Notes under the pieces: generated by a model
What the model was told of the DNA's origin: nothing
The model's database searches: none
What the model saw: only the letters and a program-made list of their open reading frames with translations
Shown: one piece after another, positions 16,666 through 24,349 of the stretch
How the letters are laid out: each line of letters starts with the position of its first letter
How positions within the stretch are numbered: position 1 is the first letter of the stretch
NCBI RefSeq assembly: GCF_009729855.1
Contig: NZ_WODA01000017.1
Coordinates: 124,001-188,000 of the forward strand
DNA: 64,000 bases
Direction: 5' to 3'
Source: Agromyces luteolus
GTDB lineage: Bacteria; Actinomycetota; Actinomycetes; Actinomycetales; Microbacteriaceae
Made by a program: the position numbers and the translations under genes

Positions 16666-16903
16666 AGAAGTCGCACATGCACGCCACCACCCGCCATCCG
16701 CGACTTCTCGACGACGAGCCTTGTCCAGCACGACGCTTCGCGGTCGCCGCCCCGTTTCGAGAAGTCGCACCTGCACGCCACCACCCGCCATCCGCGACTT
16801 CTCGACGACGAGCCTGATCCTGCACGACGCTGCACGGTCGCCGTCCCATTTCGAGAAGTCGCACGTGCACGACACCACCCGCCATCCGCGACTTCTCGAG
16901 GTC
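16666..16903. repeat. 94-bp tandem repeats with internal palindrome (family 2)
   Basis: Three copies of AGAAGTCGCAC...CATCCGCGACTTCTCGA start at 16666, 16760 and 16854, exactly 94 bases apart. Each has inverted arms (AGAAGTCGC/GCGACTTCT) around a CACCACC centre. The 47-base sequence between hairpins is also conserved in the two complete periods. The gap 16510-16984 holds nothing else except a GCCCAGC-type low-complexity run (about 16617-16665). Related single palindromes occur at 20291, 20383 and 21718. Confidence 0.85.
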
Positions 16904-16984
16904 GGGCGGCGTCGTCCAGGCTTCGACCCGAGTGCGAACGCGAACACGAGCGGGAGCACGGCCCAGCGCGAGTGCCGCGCAGTC

Positions 16985-17602
16985 TCAGTCGGCCTCGCGG
17001 AGCCGCGAGAGGCGGAGCCGCAGCGAGTCGAGCAGCAGCTCGAGCCCCTCCTCGAACGCGCGATCCGAGCGTGCGGCACCGCGCTCCGCGCCCGCGAGCA
17101 GTCGTCCGAGCGTCTCGGTCGGCCCCTGCGGCTGCCAGATGTCGTCGGGCGAGGCGAGGTCGAGTCCGAACCCGAGCGCGAACGAGTCGAGGATCGCGAC
17201 GACCGTGAGGACCTCGTCCTCGGGGAAGCCGGCGTCGAGGAGGCCGGTCGCGAGGTTGTCGTAGCTCGCGATGACGAGCGGGTCGGTGATCGTCTTCCCG
17301 ACGATGAGCGGGATCGCGTTGGGGTGCTCGGCGTACATGCGCCGCTGGGCGCGCAGGGTCGACGCGACGACCTCGTCCCACGCGCCCTCGGGGAGTTCGG
17401 GCAGGTACTGGGCCGCGATGCGGCCGCGGATGAGCTCGATGATCTCGTCGCGCCCGCGGACGTGGTTGTAGAGCGACGAGGGCGTGACGCCGAGGGTGCG
17501 CGCGAGCGCGTTCACGCCGAAGGGCTGCCCCGAGTCGACGAGCTCGAGCGCGGCGTCGGCGATGCGGTCGGCCGACAGCAGCGGGACCTTCGGCCTCGGC
17601 AT
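16985..17602 (-). CDS. TetR-family regulator (TetR_C_1)
   Basis: 205 residues: helix-turn-helix at about 10-55 (ADAALELVDSGQPFGVNALARTLGVTPSSLYNHVRGRDEIIELI) and the C-terminal domain of tetracycline-repressor type. ATG 17602 has AGGAGGTG upstream and is preferred to GTG 17608. It is divergent from the truncated MFS gene with 113 bp between starts. A palindrome AACGAA-5-TTCGTT at 17692 is the likely operator, so it should repress the MFS-amidohydrolase unit. Confidence 0.9.
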   Translation of the reverse strand: MPRPKVPLLSADRIADAALELVDSGQPFGVNALARTLGVTPSSLYNHVRGRDEIIELIRGRIAAQYLPELPEGAWDEVVASTLRAQRRMYAEHPNAIPLIVGKTITDPLVIASYDNLATGLLDAGFPEDEVLTVVAILDSFALGFGLDLASPDDIWQPQGPTETLGRLLAGAERGAARSDRAFEEGLELLLDSLRLRLSRLREAD

Positions 17603-17691
17603 GCGCACCTCCTCGTCGCGCCCAGCCTAGGGCGGTGCCGGAACGGATTCCGAATCACCCCTTCCCAACCGGCGGGTCGACGTGAATAATA

Positions 17692-17708
17692 AACGAACAC
17701 CATTCGTT
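17692..17708. promoter_or_regulatory. TetR operator palindrome
   Basis: AACGAA-CACCA-TTCGTT, an AT-rich inverted repeat beside TAATAAA-like sequence, lies between the divergent tetR and MFS genes and ends 7 bases before the MFS ATG. Confidence 0.6.
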
Positions 17709-17715
17709 AGAGCGG

Positions 17716-18567
17716 ATGCCACACCGGGCGCACCGCGAATCGTCCCCCCGCACCGTGATCCTCGCCGTGGTGCCGATGATCGGCCTCGCGCCGGCGAGCG
17801 TGTTCGGCGTGCTCGCGGTGTTCTCGCTCGCGATGCTCGCCACCACGGCGTGGCTGCCCGCGGCGCCCATCCTCGCTCCCGCCGCGAGCGACGCGGCCGC
17901 GGCATCCGCCACCGCATTCTCGCCGGGCTCGCGACGCGTGACCATCGCCGGGTTCGCCCTGCTCGCCTGCTTCGCCCTCTGGGCCGTGAGCGAGGACTCG
18001 CTGTGGGCCATGGCCGGCGTCATGGGCGCCGAGCAGGCCGCGCTCACGCCCGAGGGCCTCGGCCTCGCGCTGAGCGGCGCGACCGCGGGCGGCATCCTCG
18101 GCGCCATCCTGATCACGGTCGTCGGCGACCGGTTCGGGCGCGCGCTGCCGCTCGCGATCCTGCTGGCCGCCGGCGGCATCCTGAAGATCGTCGAGTCGAC
18201 CGTGACCGACCCCACCGCGTTCATCGTCGTGTTCATCGTGTGGAACACCATCTACGCCGTCGCGTTCCTCTACTTCGTGTCGACGGCTGCGGCGCTCGAC
18301 GCCGACGGGCGCTGGTCGGGCCCGCTGCTCGCGGTCTACCTCGTCGGCTCGGCGCTCACGCCGGTGATCGGCGCCGCGCTCGTCGAGGCGTTCGGCTTCC
18401 AGGGCTTCGGCATCGTGCTCGGCATCGCGAGCTTCGCGCTCATCACCCCGGTCGTGCTCGTCGCACGGTTCTCGCGCGAGGCGCAGGCCGCCGAGGCGGC
18501 GACGGATGCCGCGGCCGCGAGCCCGACGTCAGCGGACGCCGCCGATGCGCAGGAGGTCCGCGCATGA
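17716..18567 (+). CDS. N-terminally truncated MFS transporter
   Basis: 283 residues instead of about 400-450. The product begins in what looks like membrane segment 5 or 6 of an MFS protein (VILAVVPMIGLAPASVFGVLAVFSLAML), then a loop and the C-terminal six-helix half, including the central-loop-type GDRFGRALP motif near residue 130. The first four or five helices are absent, and only the tetR operator lies upstream, so the 5' part seems to have been deleted. Either this is a decayed remnant kept for translational coupling, or a half-size carrier. The stop overlaps the amidohydrolase start (ATGA). Confidence 0.65.
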   Translation: MPHRAHRESSPRTVILAVVPMIGLAPASVFGVLAVFSLAMLATTAWLPAAPILAPAASDAAAASATAFSPGSRRVTIAGFALLACFALWAVSEDSLWAMAGVMGAEQAALTPEGLGLALSGATAGGILGAILITVVGDRFGRALPLAILLAAGGILKIVESTVTDPTAFIVVFIVWNTIYAVAFLYFVSTAAALDADGRWSGPLLAVYLVGSALTPVIGAALVEAFGFQGFGIVLGIASFALITPVVLVARFSREAQAAEAATDAAAASPTSADAADAQEVRA

Positions 18568-20249
18568 CCCGCCGCACCGTGTACGTGAACGCGCGGGTGT
18601 TCACCGCCGACGAGCCAGCGTGGGCGGAGGCGATCGCCGTCGACGACGGGACGATCCTCGCCGTCGGGACGGAGCCCGAGGTCCGGGCCGCCGTCGGCGG
18701 CGCCGACCCGGGCGGCGCGGACGTCGAGACCGTCGACCTCGACGGACGGCTCGTGCTGCCCGGCGTCATCGACGCGCACACGCACCTCGTCATGATGGGC
18801 GAGGCGCTCGGCCGGGTCGGCCTGACCGACGCGCGCTCGCTCGACGAGATCCGGGCGCGACTCGTCGCGGCGCGGGCTGCGGCACCAGACGCACCCCGCG
18901 TGCTCGGCCGCGGCTGGCTGTTCGACTCCGTCCCGGGCAGCGCACCCACCGCGGCGATGCTCGACGAGGTGCTTCCCGACGTGCCCATCTACCTGGACGC
19001 CAACGACTACCACTCGTGCTGGGTCAACTCGGCGGCGCTGGCCGAGCTCGGCATCACGCGCGACACCCCCGACCCGATCGGCGGCCGCATCGGCCGCGAC
19101 GCCGAGGGCGAGCCCGACGGCATGCTCTACGAGACCGCCGCGCAGCAGTACGCCTGGGAGCACCTCGCCGCGCAGGCGACCGACGCCGACCGCGATGCCG
19201 CCGTCGAGCGGACGATCGCCGCCTACCTCGCGACCGGCGTCACGGGCGTCGTCGACATGGCGTTCGACGAGCTCGGGCTCGCGGCGTTCCGCCGCGCCGC
19301 GGAGCGGCGCGGCGGCACCCTGCCGATCCGGGTCGTCGCGCACTGGTTCGTCGCGAACACGGGCGACGCGTCGGCGAACCTCGCGCAGGTCGCGCGCGCG
19401 GCCTCGCTCGCGGACGAGGTCGCCACGCCGTGGCTCCGGATCGCCGGGATCAAGCTCGTGCTCGACGGCGTGATCGACGCGTGCACGGCCGCGATGCGGC
19501 ATCCGTACGTCGACGGGTCGAACGCCGAGCCGATCTGGCCGCTCGAGGCCCTGGAGCCCGTGGTCGCCGCCGCCGACGCGGCCGGTCTCCAGGTCGCGCT
19601 GCACGCGATCGGCGACGCGGCGAGCGGGATCGCGCTCGACGCGCTCGAGCACGCGCACGCGGTCAACGGCGACCGCGACCGCCGGCACCGCATCGAGCAC
19701 CTCGAGTTCGTCGACCGGGCGGATGTCGCGCGCCTCGCGCGCCTCGGCGTCGTCGCGTCGATGCAGCCCGTGCACGCCGACCCGGCGATCTGGGCGAACT
19801 GGGCCGCGATGCTCGGCGACGAGCGCGCCGACCGCGGATTCCCGTGGACCGAGATCACCGACGCGGGCGCCGTGCTGGCGTTCTCGACGGACGCGCCGAC
19901 GGCGCCGCACGAGGCACTGCCGAACCTGTACGTCGCCGCGACGAGGCGCTCGGCGCTCGACGACTCGTTCCCGGCGAACCATCCGGAGTACGCCGTGCCG
20001 CTCGCCGACGCCGTGCGGCACGCGACGCGCGACGCGGCCTACTCGTGCCGCGAGGAGGGGTCGCGCGGACGGCTGGCGCCGGGGCTCGCGGCCGACTTCG
20101 CGGTGATCGACCGGGACCCCTTCGAGCTCGGCGACGACGCGCTGCTCGAGGCCCGCGTCATCCGCACGGTCGTCGCGGGCCGCACCGCGTACCGGGCCGA
20201 CGCGCGCCCGACCGAGTCGACGGATCGCGGGGCGCGCGCCGCCGCCTGA
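18564..20249 (+). CDS. Amidohydrolase 3 family metal-dependent hydrolase
   Basis: 561 residues of the YtcJ/N-substituted-formamide-deformylase-like group. N-terminal beta strands (VYVNARVFTADEP), metal ligands H72-x-H74 (VIDAHTHL), the ALHAIGDAA and HRIEHLEF histidine motifs and the STDAP aspartate, then the C-terminal composite domain (APGLAADFAVIDRDPF). Cytoplasmic hydrolase of amide, formamide or cyclic substrates; the precise substrate is unknown. ATG 18564 overlaps the MFS stop, which implies coupled import and hydrolysis in the ancestral operon. Confidence 0.9.
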   Translation: MTRRTVYVNARVFTADEPAWAEAIAVDDGTILAVGTEPEVRAAVGGADPGGADVETVDLDGRLVLPGVIDAHTHLVMMGEALGRVGLTDARSLDEIRARLVAARAAAPDAPRVLGRGWLFDSVPGSAPTAAMLDEVLPDVPIYLDANDYHSCWVNSAALAELGITRDTPDPIGGRIGRDAEGEPDGMLYETAAQQYAWEHLAAQATDADRDAAVERTIAAYLATGVTGVVDMAFDELGLAAFRRAAERRGGTLPIRVVAHWFVANTGDASANLAQVARAASLADEVATPWLRIAGIKLVLDGVIDACTAAMRHPYVDGSNAEPIWPLEALEPVVAAADAAGLQVALHAIGDAASGIALDALEHAHAVNGDRDRRHRIEHLEFVDRADVARLARLGVVASMQPVHADPAIWANWAAMLGDERADRGFPWTEITDAGAVLAFSTDAPTAPHEALPNLYVAATRRSALDDSFPANHPEYAVPLADAVRHATRDAAYSCREEGSRGRLAPGLAADFAVIDRDPFELGDDALLEARVIRTVVAGRTAYRADARPTESTDRGARAAA

Positions 20250-20290
20250 CGCGCGGGGCCCGGGCATGTCGCGCCCGCGGCGCCCCCAAT

Positions 20291-20337
20291 CGAGAAGTCG
20301 AAGATGGCGGGTCGCTCCCGCCATCTGCGACCGTTCG
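20291..20337. repeat. Palindromic repeat (family 2, diverged copy)
   Basis: CGAGAAGTCGAAGATGGCGGG is mirrored imperfectly by CCCGCCATCTGCGACCGTTCG. It lies 41 bases after the amidohydrolase stop and about 92-95 bases before the next copy, close to the 94-base spacing at 16.7 kb. Confidence 0.7.
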
Positions 20338-20382
20338 CACCCGCGCCCACTCCCCAGCCCGTGAAGGCCGCGGGCTCGATGC

Positions 20383-20435
20383 GATCGAGAAGTCGCAGAT
20401 GCACGGCTCGTGCCGCCATCTGCGACTTCTCGATC
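20383..20435. repeat. Palindromic repeat (family 2, best copy)
   Basis: GATCGAGAAGTCGCAGATG (20383-20401) is the exact reverse complement of 20417-20435, a perfect 19-bp stem around a 15-base centre. It is intergenic, between the amidohydrolase and arsR genes. Confidence 0.85.
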
Positions 20436-20491
20436 TCGCGTGCCTGCGCGAGGCGGGCCAGACGTGGCCCGCGAGATCAGATAATTCGATC

Positions 20492-20520
20492 TTGACTTAT
20501 ATAAGGCGTGAGCGAATAAT
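20492..20520 (+). promoter_or_regulatory. arsR-type gene promoter with internal palindrome
   Basis: TTGACT (20492-20497), a 17-base spacer and AATAAT (20515-20520) form an excellent sigma-A promoter. Transcription should start at about 20527, making ATG 20528 leaderless. CTTATATAAG at 20496-20505, a perfect palindrome over the -35/spacer junction, is a candidate operator for the regulator itself. Confidence 0.75.
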
Positions 20521-20527
20521 GAATGAC

Positions 20528-21001
20528 ATGCACGCGCTCGACATCCTCGGAGAACCGGTCCGTCGCCGGATCCTCGAGCTGCTCGCCGACGGCGAGCTGG
20601 CCGCCGGCGACGTCGGGCGCATCGTGCAGGCCGAGTTCGGCATCAGCCAGCCCGGCGTCTCGCAGCACCTCCGCGTGCTGCGCGAGTCCGGATTCGCGAC
20701 CGTACGCGCCGAGGGCACCCGGCGCCTGTACGCGCTCGATCCCGATCCGCTCGCCGAGGCCGCGCAGTGGTTCACGCCGTTCGAGCGGTTCTGGAAGCCG
20801 CGACTGGACGCGCTCGGCACCGAGCTCGCCCGCGGGCGCCGGCAACGGCGGCTCGCGGCATCCGCCGACCCGGCCGCGCCGTCACCGCCCGGCCCGCCCG
20901 ACGACCCCGGCCCGCCGGAGACCCCCGGCCGACCCACGACACCGCGCCCGAGCCGTCCCGACCCGACGACCGCGGCGCACCCACCGGAGCAGGAGCACTG
21001 A
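20528..21001 (+). CDS. ArsR-family winged-helix regulator
   Basis: 157 residues. HTH_20-type DNA-binding domain at 1-80 (ILGEPVRRRILELLADGELAAGDVGRIV...ISQPGVSQHLRVLRESGFATVRAEGTRRLYAL), then FTPFERFWKPRLDALGTEL, then a Pro/Arg-rich tail of about 50 residues. No metal-binding cysteines are seen, so this is the non-metal ArsR type that pairs with SRPBCC proteins. ATG 20519 lies within the -10 box and cannot be the start from this promoter; 20528 can. The SRPBCC gene begins 2 bases after the stop. Confidence 0.88.
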   Translation: MHALDILGEPVRRRILELLADGELAAGDVGRIVQAEFGISQPGVSQHLRVLRESGFATVRAEGTRRLYALDPDPLAEAAQWFTPFERFWKPRLDALGTELARGRRQRRLAASADPAAPSPPGPPDDPGPPETPGRPTTPRPSRPDPTTAAHPPEQEH

Positions 21002-21003
21002 CC

Positions 21004-21657
21004 ATGGACATCCGAGCCCAGATCGACGCGGTCGACCGCGAGGTCGACACCGTGGAGCGCGACGGCGAGCGCCTGCGCGTGCAGACCCTCGCCCAAACCT
21101 ACCCGTCGCCGATCGACGACGTGTGGGACGCCCTCACGACGGCCGAGCGCATCCCGCGCTGGTTCCTGCCGGTGAGCGGCGACCTGCGGCTCGGCGGCAC
21201 GTACCAGCTCGAGGGCAACGCGGGCGGCACCATCACGGCGTGCGACGCACCGAACTCGTTCACCGCGACGTGGGAGTACGGCGGCGGCACGACCTGGATC
21301 ACGGTGCGGCTCACCGAGGTCGACGCGGAGCGCACGCGCTTCGAGCTCGAGCACGTCGCGCGCGCCGCCGACGTCACCGACGAGATGTGGGCGCAGATGG
21401 GCCCCTCCCCCACCGGCATCGGGTGGGACGGCGCGCTGCTCGGCCTCGCACTGCACTTCACCACACGCGAGATCCGGCCCGACAACTCCGCCGAGTGGCT
21501 GCAGTCCGACGAGGGCATGGCCTTCATGCGGCTGAGCGCCGACGAGTGGGCGCGAGCGGATGTCGCGGCCGGCGCCGACCCCGCGACCGCCGCGGCTGCG
21601 GCCGACCTCGTCTACGGCATGTACACGGGCGCCGCGCCCGCGCCGATGGGCGAGTAG
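21004..21657 (+). CDS. SRPBCC/AHSA1-domain protein
   Basis: 217 residues of the START/Bet-v-1-like AHSA1 family: TYPSPIDDVWDALTTAERIPRWFLPVSGDLRLGGTYQLEGNAGG at about 31-75, FTATWEYGGGTTWITVRLTEV, and a C-terminal amphipathic helix region. These cytoplasmic proteins bind hydrophobic ligands in a helix-grip cavity; the ligand is unknown. ATG 21004 has GGAGCAGGAGC upstream. Cotranscribed with the preceding arsR gene, a recurrent ArsR-AHSA1 pairing in which the SRPBCC gene is the regulator's target. Confidence 0.9.
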   Translation: MDIRAQIDAVDREVDTVERDGERLRVQTLAQTYPSPIDDVWDALTTAERIPRWFLPVSGDLRLGGTYQLEGNAGGTITACDAPNSFTATWEYGGGTTWITVRLTEVDAERTRFELEHVARAADVTDEMWAQMGPSPTGIGWDGALLGLALHFTTREIRPDNSAEWLQSDEGMAFMRLSADEWARADVAAGADPATAAAAADLVYGMYTGAAPAPMGE

Positions 21658-21717
21658 GCCGGGCGGGCCCCGACCGCACCGCACCGCACCGATCCCCGCA
21701 CCAGCTGCTGCCGAGCA

Positions 21718-21766
21718 TCGAGAAGTCGCAGATGCACGGCCGCACCCTGCATCCGCGACTTCTCGA
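21718..21766. repeat. Palindromic repeat (family 2)
   Basis: TCGAGAAGTCGCAGATGCA is mirrored by TGCATCCGCGACTTCTCGA with one mismatched position. It is 49 bp long, downstream of the SRPBCC gene. Confidence 0.8.
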
Positions 21767-21823
21767 GCACGCGGCCGAGCGCGACGCACGGGGCGCTGCG
21801 CCCGGCGCGGCGCGCGGCAACGC

Positions 21824-21861
21824 CGAACCGCCCCGCCGGGTGTCGCCGGCGGGGCGGTTCG
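21824..21861. terminator. Bidirectional terminator hairpin
   Basis: CGAACCGCCCCGCCGG and CCGGCGGGGCGGTTCG form a 16-bp stem between the convergent SRPBCC and APC permease genes. Confidence 0.75.
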
Positions 21862-21911
21862 CGTTCACGCGCGGGGTCGGCACGGTGAGGTGACACCGGC
21901 CCCGCACGGGC

Positions 21912-23462
21912 TCAGTCGGCGGACGCCCGCGAAAGCACCTCGCCGCGGAAGAACGCCGGACGCTTGATCGCCTGCCAGATCATGATCACGACACCCGTGA
22001 GCAGCACGACCATGCCGAGGATGAACACCAGGCCGACGCCGCCGATGTTCGACCCGCTGCCGTAGTCGGGGTCCATGCTGTCGACGAGCGTCGTCACGAA
22101 GAGCACCGACAGGATGACGCCGCCCACGAGCGGGAACAGCAGCGTGAAGAAGAACTCGCGCACCGAGCGGAACCACGTCTTCCGGAAGAACCACACCGCC
22201 GCGAACGCGGTGATGCCGTAGTAGAAGCAGATCATCATGCCGAGCGCCGTGATCGTGTCCCACAGGACGTTCTCGCTCACGAACCGCATGACGGCGTAGA
22301 AGACGGATGCCACGACCGCCGAGACGATCGTCGCGTACCCGGGCGTGAAGAAGCGCGGGCTGACCTGCGCGAACTTCGGCGGCAGGGCGCCGTAGTGGCC
22401 CATCGCGAGGAGGGTGCGCGCCGGCGACACGAACGTCGACTGCAGCGACGACGCCGAGCTCGTGAGCACCGCGAGCGAGACGAGCACCGCGAGCGGGCCG
22501 AGGATCGGCCCCGCGAGCGCGAAGAACACGTTGTCCTGGATGTCGGGGTTGCCGAGGCCGAACTCGCCGGTGCCGACGCCCGCGAACGAGATGAGCGAGA
22601 CCGAGATGAGCAGGTAGAGCGTGACGATGATGAGCACGGAGAGGGTCGCCGCGCGACCCGGGGTTTTCTCGGCGCCCTTGGTCTCCTCGTTCATCGTGAG
22701 CGTGACGTCCCAGCCCCAGAAGATGAAGATCGACAGCGACAGGCCCGCCGCGAGCGCGCTGAAGTCGCTCACCGCGAACGGGTTGAACCAGCTGAGCTCG
22801 ATCGGCGTCGCGTCGAACGCGTTGCCGTTCGCGACCTCGACGAGCGCCGCGACCGAGAACAGCACGAGCACGGCGACCTGGAAGCCGACGAGCCAGTACT
22901 GCAGCTTCTGCGTGGTGCGCATGTCGCGGTACGAGATCATCGTCGCGCCGAGCATGAAGAGCAGGCACACGACGACGTTGACGAACGGGTTCGCCGCGAT
23001 GTCGGCGATCTCGGGGTTGCCCACGACCTGCGAGATGAGCAGGAAGAGGAAGTCGACCGCGATGCCGGCGAGGTTCGAGAGCACGAGGATCGTCGCCGCG
23101 ACGAGGCCCCAGCCCGCCATCCACCCGATCCACGGGCCGAAGGCGCGCGTGGCCCAGGTGAACGACGTGCCCGAGTCGGGCATGCGCCGGTTGAGCTCGC
23201 GGTAGCCGAACGCGACGAGCAGCATCGGGATGAACCCGAGCAGGATGATCGCGGGCACCTGGGTGCCGACCTCGGACACCGTCGGACCGAGCGCGGCGGT
23301 CAGCGTGTACGCCGGAGCGATGCACGAGATGCCGATGACGATCGCGCCGATGAGGCCGACGGAACCGGCCGACAGGCCCTTCTTGGTGATGCCGTGCTCG
23401 GACGAGTCGACCGCGCGGGTCGCCTCGGTGAGCGGGGCCTGGTCAGGGGTGTGGTGCGACAT
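21912..23462 (-). CDS. APC-family amino acid/polyamine permease
   Basis: 516 residues with about 12-14 predicted membrane helices. The APC signature lies near the N-terminus (GLSAGSVGLIGAIVIGISCIAPAYTLTAALGP), and later MPDSGTSFTWATRAFGPWIGWMAGW and ETKGAEKTPGRAATLSVL. It is the last gene of the putrescine-oxidase operon, 11 bases after the usp gene, so putrescine, GABA or a related amine is the likely substrate (inference from context). ATG 23462 starts a hydrophilic leader of about 28 residues before the first helix. Confidence 0.9.
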   Translation of the reverse strand: MSHHTPDQAPLTEATRAVDSSEHGITKKGLSAGSVGLIGAIVIGISCIAPAYTLTAALGPTVSEVGTQVPAIILLGFIPMLLVAFGYRELNRRMPDSGTSFTWATRAFGPWIGWMAGWGLVAATILVLSNLAGIAVDFLFLLISQVVGNPEIADIAANPFVNVVVCLLFMLGATMISYRDMRTTQKLQYWLVGFQVAVLVLFSVAALVEVANGNAFDATPIELSWFNPFAVSDFSALAAGLSLSIFIFWGWDVTLTMNEETKGAEKTPGRAATLSVLIIVTLYLLISVSLISFAGVGTGEFGLGNPDIQDNVFFALAGPILGPLAVLVSLAVLTSSASSLQSTFVSPARTLLAMGHYGALPPKFAQVSPRFFTPGYATIVSAVVASVFYAVMRFVSENVLWDTITALGMMICFYYGITAFAAVWFFRKTWFRSVREFFFTLLFPLVGGVILSVLFVTTLVDSMDPDYGSGSNIGGVGLVFILGMVVLLTGVVIMIWQAIKRPAFFRGEVLSRASAD

Positions 23463-23473
23463 TGCAGCGTCTT

Positions 23474-24349
23474 TCAGGAGCGGGTGGTGCGGGGCACCAC
23501 GATCATCGGTGCCGGGAGCTCGCGCAGCATCTTCGCCGCGGTCGAACCCAGGAACAGGTGGCGCGGCGCCGCGAGGCGGCTCGAGCCGACGAGCACGAGC
23601 TCGCCCTGGTGCCAGTCGAGCGCGCGGACCGCGTGCTCGATGGTCTCGCCCGTCGCGGTCTCGACGGTCGCCTCGATGCCGTCCGGAAGCGCCTGGCGGG
23701 CCTCGTCGAGCACCTCCTCGGCGTGCACCGAGCTGGTGAGCGCGGCGAGGTCGGCGTCGAGGCCGGCGGGAAGGTCGATGGGCACGAGCGAGAGCAGGCG
23801 CAGCGGCGCGTGCGTCGCGCGTGCGAGTCGGATGGCCGACTCGAGCAGGGCGTCGGCGCCCGGGCGGGTGCCGACCGCGGCCGTGATGCGCGTGATGCCC
23901 TGCGATGCGGGCAGCTCGCGGGACCCGGACGGGGCGAGGAGCACCGGCACGTCGGAGGAGTGCAGCAGCTCGTTCGCGACCGAGCCGATGCGCGACCGGC
24001 CGAGGAGGCCGCCGCGCGCGGTGCCGATCACGATGAGGCGCGCGTCGAACTCGTGCGCGGCCTCGATGAGGCCCTCGGCGAACGACTCGGCGTAGCGGAG
24101 GTGCAGCTTCGAGGCGACATCCGCCCCCAGGTGCTTCGACGCCTCTTCGAGCCACTCGCGCGACTGCGCGCGCAGGTGCCGCTCGTAGCCGGCGTCCGCC
24201 GGGACGCTCGAGTTGCCGACCTCGGACGGGAGGACCATGACGACCTCGAGCGGCGCGTCGGCCGAGGCCGCGAGGCGGCTCGCGACTGCGAGCGCGTCGG
24301 CGCCCGCGGCGTTCGCGGTGTACCCGACCAGGATGCCGGTGCCGGTCAC
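23474..24349 (-). CDS. Universal stress protein, two USP domains
   Basis: 291 residues in two Usp halves (about 1-145 and 150-290). The first has the ATP-type GxxG-9-G[ST] pattern near LIVIGTARGGLLGRSRIGSVANELLHSSDVPVLL, and the second has LVLVGSSRLAAPRHLFLGSTAAKMLRELPAPMIVV. The GTG start overlaps the putrescine oxidase stop (GTGA), so the two are coupled. Its presence in an amine-oxidase operon may relate to H2O2 or aldehyde stress made by that enzyme (inference). Confidence 0.88.
   Translation of the reverse strand: MTGTGILVGYTANAAGADALAVASRLAASADAPLEVVMVLPSEVGNSSVPADAGYERHLRAQSREWLEEASKHLGADVASKLHLRYAESFAEGLIEAAHEFDARLIVIGTARGGLLGRSRIGSVANELLHSSDVPVLLAPSGSRELPASQGITRITAAVGTRPGADALLESAIRLARATHAPLRLLSLVPIDLPAGLDADLAALTSSVHAEEVLDEARQALPDGIEATVETATGETIEHAVRALDWHQGELVLVGSSRLAAPRHLFLGSTAAKMLRELPAPMIVVPRTTRS

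Noticed and set aside
16666-16903. CRISPR-like repeat-spacer array
   Set aside because: The sequence between palindromes is conserved along with them, there are only three units, and no cas genes are present.
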